Source: an uncultured Oscillospiraceae bacterium (GTDB taxonomy: Bacteria > Bacillota > Clostridia > Oscillospirales > Ruminococcaceae). Taken from it: 63,835 bases of DNA. Positions 7,415-14,982 of the stretch are shown here, in pieces. Where the stretch lies: assembly GCA_949299455.1 (NCBI GenBank), contig CASGAN010000007.1:1-63835 (forward strand). Reading direction: 5' to 3'. The notes under the pieces are model-generated. The model was not told the DNA's origin. It was given only the letters and a program-made list of their open reading frames with translations, and did not search any database. Made by a program: the position numbers and the translations under genes. How positions within the stretch are numbered: the stretch's first letter is position 1; each line of letters begins with the position of its first letter.

Positions 7415-8122
7415 GTGAAGAAAACGTTAAACATAGTGGGAAAAGTTTTAACCATCGCAATATTGATATTTGCGTTTTTTGTGATGATATTCACGGTGAT
7501 CTCGGTGAATACGGTTGGAAAAGATGCTGATTTTTTAGGATATAAACCATATATCGTATTATCCGATTCGATGAACGGCACGTTTTCTGTTGGCGATTTG
7601 TCGATCAGCAAAAAGGTGGATCCGCAGACGCTGGAGGTTGGCGACATCATCACATTTGAATCGATTGATCCCGCCAATTACGGTGCAGTGGTCACACATA
7701 AAATCCGAGAGATTACAACCTATGAAGGCGAGCCGGCATTTATTACGTATGGTACAGCAACCGGAGTAGATGACAGCTATCCGGTGCCGTTTGAAAATGT
7801 CGTTGGACAGTATCAGTTCTGTCTGCCGAAAATGGGTTATTTCTTTGAATTTTTGAAATCTCCTGCGGGGTATATTACAATCATTTTAATTCCGTTTTTG
7901 GTGTTGATTTTATTGCAGGCGGTAAATTTCTTTCGGCTGGTGCGTCAATATAAAAAGGAGCAGCAGCAGGAGCTGAATGCGCAGAAAGAGAAGCTTGAAA
8001 AGGAACGGATTGAAGCACAGAAGATGCGTGCGGAATTGGAACGATTGAGAGCACAAATGAAAAATACTGAAACGGATGAATCGGCTTTCATAATGTCTGA
8101 TGATTTTGGAGGTGAACAGTAA
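7415..8122 (+). CDS. sipW: SipW-like (ER-type) signal peptidase I with a coiled-coil tail
   Basis: A 235-residue membrane peptidase expected to process the neighbouring TasA-like precursors. The start is GTG 7415 behind AGGAG. TM1 spans about 11-31. The catalytic pair is of the Ser/His type, not Ser/Lys: Ser52 in VLSDSMNG and His95 in VVTHKI, with an acidic DDS motif at about 119-121. TM2 is about 152-170. Beyond the family core there is a charged, heptad-like tail (about 175-222, QQQELNAQKEKLEKERIEAQKMRAELERLRAQ) predicted to be a coiled coil. It is translationally coupled to the next gene (TAATG). Confidence 0.85.
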   Translation: MKKTLNIVGKVLTIAILIFAFFVMIFTVISVNTVGKDADFLGYKPYIVLSDSMNGTFSVGDLSISKKVDPQTLEVGDIITFESIDPANYGAVVTHKIREITTYEGEPAFITYGTATGVDDSYPVPFENVVGQYQFCLPKMGYFFEFLKSPAGYITIILIPFLVLILLQAVNFFRLVRQYKKEQQQELNAQKEKLEKERIEAQKMRAELERLRAQMKNTETDESAFIMSDDFGGEQ

Positions 8123-8808
8123 TGTTGGTGAAAGGAAAAAAACGTTCGGCAAAACACACACCCGGCATATCGCGGAAGGTAATGGTGGTTCTCACAGCAT
8201 TGGTGATTGGTGTTGTATGCTATTCTGTCACAGTGTATGCGTGGTTTCAGGCGAACATTGCAAACTCGGGAAACACCATTACCACTGCAACATTTGACTT
8301 GAATGTGGCGATTGAAGATGAAACATCTATCGGTGATGGCGTGTATTCATTAAAAGCCAATACAGCATATAGCGTTACCTTGACGCGTACCGGTGAGGCA
8401 AAAGGATACTCTGTGATTGAAGGAAACAACGGCACATGGTATACAGAAGTGATTGAGACCGATGCTCCATTTACGTTCACATTTATTCCGGAAAAAACTG
8501 GAGAATATTCGTTTAGAGCATCATGGGGTGCACCGCCGGAAGATGCCGATTTAATTAAGGCTGGTTCTACTGTTGGGAAACTTGTGACAGATAAACCGTC
8601 CGGAGCACTTTCCAAACCTCAAGGCAGTTCAAATTCCGAGAAACCCAATACCGATGCGAATGCAGCAGAATCCTTGGAAGAGAATGTGTCTTCTGAGAGC
8701 AGCGTTTCTTCCTCAGAGAAGACGGAAGGCTCTGTGAGCGACGAGGTCCAAACCAGCGATGAAACGATGGTCTCGACCGAACAAGAAAACGGCAATGAGG
8801 CTGAATAA
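8122..8808 (+). CDS. SipW-dependent-type secreted protein with Ser/Glu-rich tail (228 aa)
   Basis: Starts at ATG 8122, overlapping the sipW stop, with GGAGGTG upstream. The N-terminus is strongly basic (KGKKRSAKHTPGISRK), followed by a hydrophobic stretch (about 21-40) and VYAWFQANIANSGNTITTATFDLNVAIED, a typical SipW-dependent signal and first strand. A small beta-rich domain runs to about residue 150 (FTFTFIPEKTGEYSFRASWG). Residues 155-228 are low complexity, rich in Ser, Glu and Thr. There is no sorting motif or second membrane helix. It is a likely minor fibre component or nucleator; no close family is recognised. Confidence 0.65.
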   Translation: MLVKGKKRSAKHTPGISRKVMVVLTALVIGVVCYSVTVYAWFQANIANSGNTITTATFDLNVAIEDETSIGDGVYSLKANTAYSVTLTRTGEAKGYSVIEGNNGTWYTEVIETDAPFTFTFIPEKTGEYSFRASWGAPPEDADLIKAGSTVGKLVTDKPSGALSKPQGSSNSEKPNTDANAAESLEENVSSESSVSSSEKTEGSVSDEVQTSDETMVSTEQENGNEAE

Positions 8809-8827
8809 ACAGTAGGTGCATTGATTG

Positions 8828-8860
8828 AAAACTCCTCGCATATGCGGGGAGTTTTCTTTT
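8828..8860 (+). terminator. Terminator of the TasA/SipW module
   Basis: AAAACTCCTCGCA/TGCGGGGAGTTTT arms (about 8828-8854) with one T-G pair, followed by CTTTTTAT. Confidence 0.9.
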
Positions 8861-8877
8861 TATCACGCAAAAATATA

Positions 8878-8919
8878 TTGACATTTATCTATGTGTTTGC
8901 TATACTAATGAATAGATAA
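8878..8919 (+). promoter_or_regulatory. ars promoter with ArsR-type operator
   Basis: -35 TTGACA (8878-8883), 17-bp spacer, -10 TATACT (8901-8906). The inverted repeat TTATCTAT (8885-8892) / ATAGATAA (8912-8919) brackets the -10, the usual geometry for an ArsR/SmtB repressor that releases DNA on metal binding. Confidence 0.75.
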
Positions 8920-8940
8920 TCGTCAATGTGAGGTGTGCGA

Positions 8941-9255
8941 ATGGAAATTGATGCAAAGAAAACAGCGACAATCTTCAAAGCCTTTTGCGATGAAAATCGC
9001 ATCAGAATATTGATGCTGTTATCGACTGGTGAAAAGTGTGCCTGCAAGCTTTTGGAGACGCTTCAGATTACGCAGCCGACACTGTCGCATCATATGAAGA
9101 TTTTGTGCGATTCCGGCATTGTTGTCGGCAGAAAAGACGGCAAATGGATGCACTATTCCATATCCGAAGAAGGCACAGCATATGCCAGAGCATGTTTTTC
9201 TGCTGTTACAAACTGTCATCAGACGAACGAAGAACCACAGTGCTGCGTAAAATAA
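8941..9255 (+). CDS. arsR: ArsR/SmtB-family metalloregulator
   Basis: A 104-residue winged-helix repressor. The sensor motif CAC (Cys33-x-Cys35) lies at the start of the DNA-reading helix region, in the place of the ECVCDL thiol site of As(III)-sensing ArsR; a CC pair is also present near the C-terminus (101-102). The recognition helix reads ITQPTLSHHMKILCDSG and the wing GRKDGKWMHYSI. The start is ATG 8941 with GAGGTG upstream. It probably represses its own promoter and the permease operon. Inducers would be As(III) or another thiophilic ion. Confidence 0.88.
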   Translation: MEIDAKKTATIFKAFCDENRIRILMLLSTGEKCACKLLETLQITQPTLSHHMKILCDSGIVVGRKDGKWMHYSISEEGTAYARACFSAVTNCHQTNEEPQCCVK

Positions 9256-9283
9256 AATGATTGTTTTGGCAATCATTTTTTTA
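9254..9283 (+). terminator. Terminator after arsR
   Basis: AAAATGATTG (9254-9263) and CAATCATTTT (9270-9279) pair, followed by T7. It separates arsR from the permease operon. Confidence 0.8.
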
Positions 9284-9292
9284 TCAAACTAA

Positions 9293-9318
9293 TATTGATA
9301 TATTTAAATATAACGATA
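9293..9318 (+). promoter_or_regulatory. Second ArsR-like palindrome upstream of the permease
   Basis: A 26-bp imperfect palindrome centred on ATATTTAAATAT lies 18 bp before the permease ATG (9337). It could be the operator of the second transcription unit. No promoter hexamers stand out. Confidence 0.45.
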
Positions 9319-9336
9319 TAAAGAAAGGGCGATGGT

Positions 9337-10350
9337 ATGGAGCAAATTAAGTCAATTTGGGATTTTTTCCAGAGTGAAGTACTCGGTATGGCATGGCTAA
9401 ACCGATGGATCGGCAGTTTACTCAATGAATTCGGCGTGGACGTTTCGAGCAGGATTGGCGGAAGTATTCAGTTTTTCTTGTATGATGTCATCAAGATCAT
9501 GGTGCTGCTTGCGAGTTTAATTTTTATTATTTCATATATTCAAAGTTATTTTCCGCCTGAGCGTACAAAGAAGATTTTGGGCAGGTTTCATGGGATTGGC
9601 GCCAATATCATTGCGGCGCTGCTTGGAACTGTCACGCCGTTTTGTTCCTGTTCTTCCATTCCGCTGTTTATTGGGTTTACCAGTGCGGGACTGCCGCTTG
9701 GCGTGACATTTTCCTTTTTGATTTCTTCTCCGATGGTAGATCTCGGTTCGCTTGTACTGCTGATGAGTATTTTTGGATGGAAAGTGGCAGTTGTCTATGT
9801 GATTGTCGGGCTGATCATTGCTGTTTTGGGCGGTACATTGATTGAAAAGCTTCATCTTGAACATCAGATTGAGGATTATATCAAAAATGGCCGTGCGATT
9901 GATTTGCCGCAGGAACAGCTTCGGGCCAAAGACAGACTCAAATATGCGGCACAGCAGGTGTGGTCAACTGCAAAGAAAGTGGTGCCATACGTTTTGGTTG
10001 GTGTGCTGATCGGTGCATTGATTCACAACTGGATTCCGCAGGATTTTGTCGTAAGCGTGTTAGGAAACGAAAACCCATTTGGTGTTGTTTTGGCAACGCT
10101 TTGCGGTGTTCCGATGTATGCAGATATTTTCGGAACGATTCCGATTGCAGAAGCGCTTCTTGCAAAAGGTGCGCTGCTTGGTGTAGTGCTTTCGTTTATG
10201 ATGGCAGTCACAACGCTGTCGCTTCCATCCATGATCATGCTTCGCAAGGCTGTGAAACCCAAACTGCTTTTGATATTCATCGCCGTTTGCACCATTGGAA
10301 TTATCATAGTGGGCTATTTGTTTAACGTGTTTCAGTCAGTATTGCTGTAA
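9337..10350 (+). CDS. arsP: ArsP/SO_0444-type permease
   Basis: A 337-residue polytopic membrane protein of the DUF318 permease family, which includes ArsP (organoarsenical efflux) and SO_0444 (Cu/Zn efflux). The diagnostic motif GTVTPFCSCSSIPLFIGF (98-115) carries Cys103 and Cys105 in the membrane, and a second related repeat GVPMYADIFGTIPIAEALL lies in the C-terminal half. About eight helices are visible with a cytoplasmic loop around 165-205. It is encoded directly downstream of arsR and in one unit with two redox proteins and arsC, so efflux of an arsenic species is the most likely role. Confidence 0.85.
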   Translation: MEQIKSIWDFFQSEVLGMAWLNRWIGSLLNEFGVDVSSRIGGSIQFFLYDVIKIMVLLASLIFIISYIQSYFPPERTKKILGRFHGIGANIIAALLGTVTPFCSCSSIPLFIGFTSAGLPLGVTFSFLISSPMVDLGSLVLLMSIFGWKVAVVYVIVGLIIAVLGGTLIEKLHLEHQIEDYIKNGRAIDLPQEQLRAKDRLKYAAQQVWSTAKKVVPYVLVGVLIGALIHNWIPQDFVVSVLGNENPFGVVLATLCGVPMYADIFGTIPIAEALLAKGALLGVVLSFMMAVTTLSLPSMIMLRKAVKPKLLLIFIAVCTIGIIIVGYLFNVFQSVLL

Positions 10351-10361
10351 AGGGAGGCAAA

Positions 10362-10655
10362 ATGATGGCGAACAGACGATATCCCGTTATTGATATTTTA
10401 TCTTGTATGGAATGCGGCGGCTGCATTACAGTGTGCACGCACGGTGTATATGCGGCAGAATCAGAACTTACGCCTGTGGTGGCACATCCGGATGCATGCG
10501 TGGATTATTGCTATGAATGCGGTGATGCATGTCCAATCGGTGCGATCGCATATGTTGGCGAAGACACGGGATGGATTCCTGCCGCAAAAAGGAATATACC
10601 GACAGAACAGCCGCCTGCATGTGCATGTGGCTGTGCATGCGGTCGATCATTATAA
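10362..10655 (+). CDS. Ferredoxin-like 4Fe-4S protein with Cys-rich tail (97 aa)
   Basis: Starts at ATG 10362 (a second ATG follows at once) behind GGGAGG. The N-terminal cluster CMECGGCITVC has Cys15, 18, 21 and 25; the second half has CVDYCYECGDACPIGAI, matching a two-cluster ferredoxin. The last 20 residues are PPACACGCACGRSL-like, unusually Cys-rich and possibly metal-binding. It lies 11 bp after the permease. A redox partner or metal chaperone for the permease is plausible. I know no characterised homologue. Confidence 0.7.
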   Translation: MMANRRYPVIDILSCMECGGCITVCTHGVYAAESELTPVVAHPDACVDYCYECGDACPIGAIAYVGEDTGWIPAAKRNIPTEQPPACACGCACGRSL

Positions 10656-10678
10656 AACAATTTTAGGAGGAATTTTTG

Positions 10679-11044
10679 ATGACATTGTTTGGATTTTTAA
10701 AGAAGGAAGAGAAAAAAACATGCGGCAGTACTTGCGGCATGCCGGCTGAACCGGAGAATACTTCAACGTCTTGCTGCTGTTGTGCATCGCAGACCGGTAA
10801 ATTGATCGTGAAAGTCCTCGGAAGCGGATGCAAAAACTGTCATACACTTTTGGAGAACACGAAGCAAGCCGTGGCTGAAAAAAATATTGCAGCGGAAATT
10901 ATCTATGTGACTGATATGAAAGAAATTATGGAATACGGCGTCATGCAGATGCCGGCGCTCGTAGTGAATGAAACGGTTGTTTCAATGGGAAAAGTGCTTT
11001 CCGCCGCAGATGCTGCACAGCTGCTTGAACGTTACAGCAAATAA
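10679..11044 (+). CDS. Small thioredoxin-like protein (redox-active disulfide family, 121 aa)
   Basis: The start is ATG 10679 behind AGGAGG. The N-terminal 40 residues hold a Cys-rich extension (CGSTCG at 15-20 and CCCC at 32-35). The thioredoxin-like fold follows: KLIVKVLGSGCKNCHTLLENTKQAV, active site Cys51-Lys-Asn-Cys54, the MPALVVNETVVSMGKVL strand with cis-Pro, and a C-terminal helix. This matches the short MTH895/TM0996-type thioredoxins. In this operon it may reduce ArsC or handle a thiol-bound metal ion on its way to the permease. Confidence 0.8.
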   Translation: MTLFGFLKKEEKKTCGSTCGMPAEPENTSTSCCCCASQTGKLIVKVLGSGCKNCHTLLENTKQAVAEKNIAAEIIYVTDMKEIMEYGVMQMPALVVNETVVSMGKVLSAADAAQLLERYSK

Positions 11045-11075
11045 GAAAAAAGTCATTCGGGAGAGGTGTTTTGCA

Positions 11076-11540
11076 GTGAAAGCAGAAGAAACGATTGAAA
11101 AAACAGCGGAAGAATCCATTCGCAGTAAAATCGGTTTGACAAGCGATCAAAAACCGAAAGTGGCTTTTTTGTGTGTGCATAATTCCTGCCGCAGTCAGAT
11201 GGCGGAAGCACTTGGCAAGCATTTTGCAAGTGACGTGTTTGAAAGCTATTCTGCTGGTATAGAATTAAAAGATCATATCAATCCGGATGCAGTGCGTCTG
11301 ATGAAAGCACAATACGGCATTGATATGGAGCAAACGCAGTATAATAAGCTGCTGACCGATATACCTGCACCGGATATTGCCATTTTCATGGGATGCAATG
11401 TGAGCTGTCCGAATTTGAAAGCGGCATACAGCGAAAATTGGGGACTGGATGATCCGAGCGGTCAATCGGATGATGTGTTCAAAGAAATCATTCTTCAGAT
11501 TGAAAAGAATGTGCTTGCATTAAAACAAAAATTACAGTAA
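11076..11540 (+). CDS. arsC: Arsenate reductase, low-molecular-weight phosphatase type
   Basis: A 154-residue enzyme starting at GTG 11076 with GAGAGGTG upstream. After a 25-residue lead the P-loop reads FLCVHNSCRSQMAEA with nucleophile Cys33. Cys107 and Cys111 (MGCNVSCPN) provide the resolving thiols and Asp in LDDPSG is the general acid. This is the thioredoxin-coupled ArsC class, reducing As(V) to As(III). The neighbouring thioredoxin-like protein is the obvious reductant. A protein tyrosine phosphatase role is less likely because of the extra Cys pair and the context. Confidence 0.85.
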   Translation: MKAEETIEKTAEESIRSKIGLTSDQKPKVAFLCVHNSCRSQMAEALGKHFASDVFESYSAGIELKDHINPDAVRLMKAQYGIDMEQTQYNKLLTDIPAPDIAIFMGCNVSCPNLKAAYSENWGLDDPSGQSDDVFKEIILQIEKNVLALKQKLQ

Positions 11541-11541
11541 T

Positions 11542-11579
11542 ACAATGCCGATCTTCGCATCGAAGATCGGCATTGTTTC
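11542..11579 (+). terminator. Terminator of the ars operon
   Basis: A perfect 16-bp stem (11542-11557 with 11561-11576) and a 3-nt loop, followed by only TTTC; the short T tract makes its efficiency uncertain. Confidence 0.7.
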
Positions 11580-11657
11580 GTCCCTGACAGCTGGCGCACA
11601 TTGTGTGATCTTCTGCATAGAATGAAACGGAATTTATCAATATAGGAGGAAGACACA

Positions 11658-13043
11658 ATGGGAGTTACAAGCTCAAACAAGCAAATCGATGCGGATCGTA
11701 TTGACTGTAACGGGACGTTAAAGGTAACGCTTGCGCTTTCCGCTTCGCCGGATATTTCTTCGAATCCAACCGATATTGTCTTGGTGCTGGACCGATCCGG
11801 CAGTATGGCAGGCAGTCCGCTCGCCAATATGAAAGCGGGCGCCAAAACATTTATCGATATTATTGAACAGGCGACAGATGGCGTATCAGACGGACAAATC
11901 GGCTCGGGCAGCCGCATTGGTGTTGTGAGTTTTGCAACAGCGGCAACGACTGGTACGCAGCTGATTACGTCGGTTGATACACTCAAAGGAGCAATAGACA
12001 GCCTGACGGCAGGCGGAACGACGAATCATGCAGATGCATTTGAAAAAGCGACACAGCTGTTTGATCCGCTTTCTGCAAATGCAAAGGTGATCGTCATGTT
12101 CACCGACGGTAAAACGACTGCAGGTCCGCCGCCTGCACCGATAGCAGCTGCAGCAAGAGCATCCGGCGTTATTATTTACTGTATTGGACTGATTGGTTCC
12201 GATGGCATTGATGTGGATGTTTTAAATGACTGGGCGACCGATCCGGATGCTTCGCATGTTGCTGTGACGCCGGATGATGCAGATTTAGAGGAACTGTTTG
12301 CGGATTTGGCTGCAAATATTTCAAAAACCGGCGCAACTGATATTGTGATTGATGAGGTTGTCAGTCCTGATTTTGTGATTACAAGCGTTTTTCCGCCGAC
12401 AAAAGGCACTGCAATGATGGTAAACAGCAACACGATTCAGTGGCGTATGGACGAACTCGGTGTCTCGGCAAACGAGGGCGCATCGCTTGAATTTTATATC
12501 AAGCATATTGCGGATAACGGCGGAGAGAAACTCGTCAATGAGTCGATCACGTATTCCGACAACGAGGGGAACGTTGTTGTGTTTCCGACGCCGCGTGTCG
12601 CGGTTTCCTGTGCGATTGAAGTGACACCGGAGCCATGTCCGGTACCGGTGGAGCTGATGATTGACGGCTGTGAGGATGCGGTGATTTTGGATGCCGGCAG
12701 TGTGACGCTTTCTTCGCTTGGCCGGATTTTGCAGCTGGATGTGACAGTGAAAAACGTGTGTCCGAACAAGCGCGTTGCACTGGCAGTGATTCTGACAGAA
12801 GTCGATCAAAACGGGATGGAATATTCACGCGGAATGAAAACCATGACGCTTCCGGCGCACACCTCTGATTCTTGCCGTGATATTTTGGTCAAATGTATTC
12901 CGTTTGTGTTACCGGAGGATTTGGATGTGTTGAGTGGCAATGAGGACGCGATTTGCAATCCGCGAAAATTTAAAGTACGGTTTATCGCGCACAATATTGA
13001 TACCGATTATCGGTGCTGTGATACAGTGATTATGCTTTCTTGA
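11658..13043 (+). CDS. Von Willebrand factor A-domain protein (461 aa)
   Basis: RBS AGGAGG before ATG 11658. Residues 38-215 form a vWA domain with an intact MIDAS: DRSGS (45-49), a Thr-containing GGTTNHADAF loop and MFTDGKTT. The rest consists of beta-rich modules: one from about 230 to 320 (DIVIDEVVSPDFVITSVFPPTKGTAMM) and a Cys-containing C-terminal one (SLGRILQLDVTVKNVCPNKRVALAVILTEVD ... DTDYRCCDTVIML). There is no signal peptide or membrane anchor, so the product is cytoplasmic or exported by another route. I recall this as a conserved, abundant protein in gut clostridia, but its role is unknown to me. It is flanked by terminators, so monocistronic. Confidence 0.85.
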   Translation: MGVTSSNKQIDADRIDCNGTLKVTLALSASPDISSNPTDIVLVLDRSGSMAGSPLANMKAGAKTFIDIIEQATDGVSDGQIGSGSRIGVVSFATAATTGTQLITSVDTLKGAIDSLTAGGTTNHADAFEKATQLFDPLSANAKVIVMFTDGKTTAGPPPAPIAAAARASGVIIYCIGLIGSDGIDVDVLNDWATDPDASHVAVTPDDADLEELFADLAANISKTGATDIVIDEVVSPDFVITSVFPPTKGTAMMVNSNTIQWRMDELGVSANEGASLEFYIKHIADNGGEKLVNESITYSDNEGNVVVFPTPRVAVSCAIEVTPEPCPVPVELMIDGCEDAVILDAGSVTLSSLGRILQLDVTVKNVCPNKRVALAVILTEVDQNGMEYSRGMKTMTLPAHTSDSCRDILVKCIPFVLPEDLDVLSGNEDAICNPRKFKVRFIAHNIDTDYRCCDTVIMLS

Positions 13044-13047
13044 CAGA

Positions 13048-13084
13048 CAAAAAAGGTTGAATCCCATTGGGATTCAACCTTTTT
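13048..13084. terminator. Bidirectional terminator between convergent genes
   Basis: AAGGTTGAATCCCA and its complement form a 14-bp stem with A6 on the left and T6 on the right. It serves the vWA gene and the leftward acyl-CoA synthetase gene. Confidence 0.9.
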
Positions 13085-13100
13085 TCTTGTTTTACGGTCA

Positions 13101-14762
13101 TTAAGCGTTATCGCGTGCACGAATCTCGTTTCGTTTGATTTTTCCGCTGATTGTTTTCGGAAGTTCCGGAACAAATTCGATGATACGTGGATATTTATAC
13201 GGTGCCGTTACACGTTTGACATAGTTTTGCAGTTCTTTTTTGAGTTCGTCAGACGGCTGATACTGACTTGTTAAAACGATCGTCGCTTTAACAACCTGAC
13301 CGCGGATCGGGTCAGGTGCACCGGTGACGGCAACCTCCAAAACAGCCGGATGCTCCATCAAAACGCTTTCAACCTCAAACGGGCCAATGCGGTAGCCGGA
13401 AGCTTTGATGACGTCGTCGGTTCTGCCAACATACCAGAAGTAGCCGTCCTCATCACAGTAAGCGGTGTCACGTGTATGATAAACACCGTATTCCCAGACC
13501 TCTTTGGTACGCTGTTCATCCAGATAATATCCTTTGAACAGGCCGTTTGGCGTACCGTCTTTCGGCGGAAGCACAACGATTTCACCGACAGTACCGGTTG
13601 GTACCGGATTGCCGTCCTCGTCAACGATCTGGACGTTATAAAGCGGTGTCGGTTTTCCCATAGCGCCTGATTTCGGTGTTGTACCACGCAGATTTGCAAT
13701 CAGAAGAGCGGTTTCTGTCTGACCGAAGCCTTCCATGAGATCAAGACCTGTGACTTCTTTAAAGCGTGTGTAAACCTCTTCGTTGAGCGCTTCGCCAGCT
13801 GTTGTGACGTGTTCAAGGGAAGCGAGGCTGTCAGAGTCCATGCCCTCTTTGATTAAGAACCGGAAGACGGTCGGTGGTGCACAGAACGTGGTGATTTTAT
13901 ATTTTTTGATCATCATCAAAAGGTCATGCGGTACAAACTTGTCAAAGTCATAGACAAAAATGCCTGCGCCCAAGAACCATTGTCCATACAGTTTGCCCCA
14001 AGCCGCTTTGCCCCAGCCGGTTTCCGCCAGCGAAAGGTGCAGGCCGTCCGGTCTGACATTATGCCAGTCGTGTGCAGTGATGATGTGATAGATCGAGTAA
14101 TAATGCGAGTGCATGACCATTTTCGGGTTGCCTGTGGTACCCGAGGTGAAATACAGAAGCATATCGTCGTTGACATTGGTGTCCACACGCTCAAATACAG
14201 ACGAATATCCTTCGTATTCTGTATCAAAGCATGTCCAGCCTTCTTTTTCACCGCGAACCAGCACTTTGACCGGCAGTGTGCGGTTTAAATACCGTTCTGC
14301 TTCTTCAACGTGGTCGCTGATTTCGCAGGTGGCGGTGCAGACGATGCCTTTGACATCGGCCGCCTGAATGCGGTAGATGACGTCTTTTGTAGTGAGAAGA
14401 TTGGTTGCGGGAATGGTCACCGCGCCAAGCTTGTGAAGCGCCAAAATCGTGAACCAGAATTCATAGTGGCGTTTTAATACGAGCATGACTTTGTCACCTT
14501 TTTGAATGCCCTTTGCCCGAAGCATGTTCGCGACACGGTTCGACTCAGCGGAAATGTCAGCAAAGCTGAAAATTCGCTCAGCACCATGCTCGTCGGTCCA
14601 GACCATTGCGCGCCGGTTTGGTTCCAGCTCAGCAATTCGATCGACCACGTCATAAGCGAAGTTGAAAGAATCCGGGCAGTGGATGTCGAAACGGTTTAAT
14701 ACGCCGTCTGCATCGTAGCCCTCCGTTACATACTTTTGATAAAGGGTGGTTGCGGTTTCCAT
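13101..14762 (-). CDS. AMP-forming acyl-CoA synthetase (medium-chain/acetyl type, 553 aa)
   Basis: An ANL-superfamily enzyme activating a carboxylic acid with ATP and CoA. Motifs: P-loop YFTSGTTGNPKMVMHSH (about 208-224), the GFGQTE adenine motif, YHTRDTAYCDEDGYFWYVGRTDDVIKASGYRIGPFEVE hinge and PKTISGKIKRNEIR with the catalytic Lys near the end. The length and the N-terminal YQKYVTEGYDADGVLNRFDIHCPDSFNFAYDVVDRIAE region match the MACS group (benzoate, medium-chain or branched acids), not acetyl-CoA synthetase proper. GGAGG precedes ATG 14762. It has its own promoter and is monocistronic. Substrate cannot be told from sequence. Confidence 0.85.
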   Translation of the reverse strand: METATTLYQKYVTEGYDADGVLNRFDIHCPDSFNFAYDVVDRIAELEPNRRAMVWTDEHGAERIFSFADISAESNRVANMLRAKGIQKGDKVMLVLKRHYEFWFTILALHKLGAVTIPATNLLTTKDVIYRIQAADVKGIVCTATCEISDHVEEAERYLNRTLPVKVLVRGEKEGWTCFDTEYEGYSSVFERVDTNVNDDMLLYFTSGTTGNPKMVMHSHYYSIYHIITAHDWHNVRPDGLHLSLAETGWGKAAWGKLYGQWFLGAGIFVYDFDKFVPHDLLMMIKKYKITTFCAPPTVFRFLIKEGMDSDSLASLEHVTTAGEALNEEVYTRFKEVTGLDLMEGFGQTETALLIANLRGTTPKSGAMGKPTPLYNVQIVDEDGNPVPTGTVGEIVVLPPKDGTPNGLFKGYYLDEQRTKEVWEYGVYHTRDTAYCDEDGYFWYVGRTDDVIKASGYRIGPFEVESVLMEHPAVLEVAVTGAPDPIRGQVVKATIVLTSQYQPSDELKKELQNYVKRVTAPYKYPRIIEFVPELPKTISGKIKRNEIRARDNA

Positions 14763-14818
14763 ACTTGTCCTCCATTCTCCGAGGGAATTTCATTCATTAA
14801 AAAAATACAATATAGTCC

Positions 14819-14847
14819 ATTATAGGAGAAAAAAATCCGATCGTCAA
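14819..14847 (-). promoter_or_regulatory. Promoter of the acyl-CoA synthetase gene
   Basis: Leftward: -35 TTGACG (complement of 14842-14847), 17-bp spacer, -10 TATAAT (complement of 14819-14824), about 57 bp before the start codon. Confidence 0.8.
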
Positions 14848-14939
14848 GTAAAACCGCAGGAAATCCGGAGAAAATGACATGTTTTCTTTTTAGATTTCAG
14901 AATCGAGAAGGGAGCAGGGGAATATCATTTCAGAAAAGC

Positions 14940-14969
14940 AAAAAGCCTCCGAAATTCCGGAGGCTTTTT
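14940..14969 (-). terminator. Terminator of the rpsO-pnp unit
   Basis: GCCTCCGGAATTTCGGAGGC-type hairpin on the minus strand, flanked by A5 and T5. It lies 14 bp after the pnp stop. Confidence 0.9.
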
Positions 14970-14982
14970 AAAACACATATGA

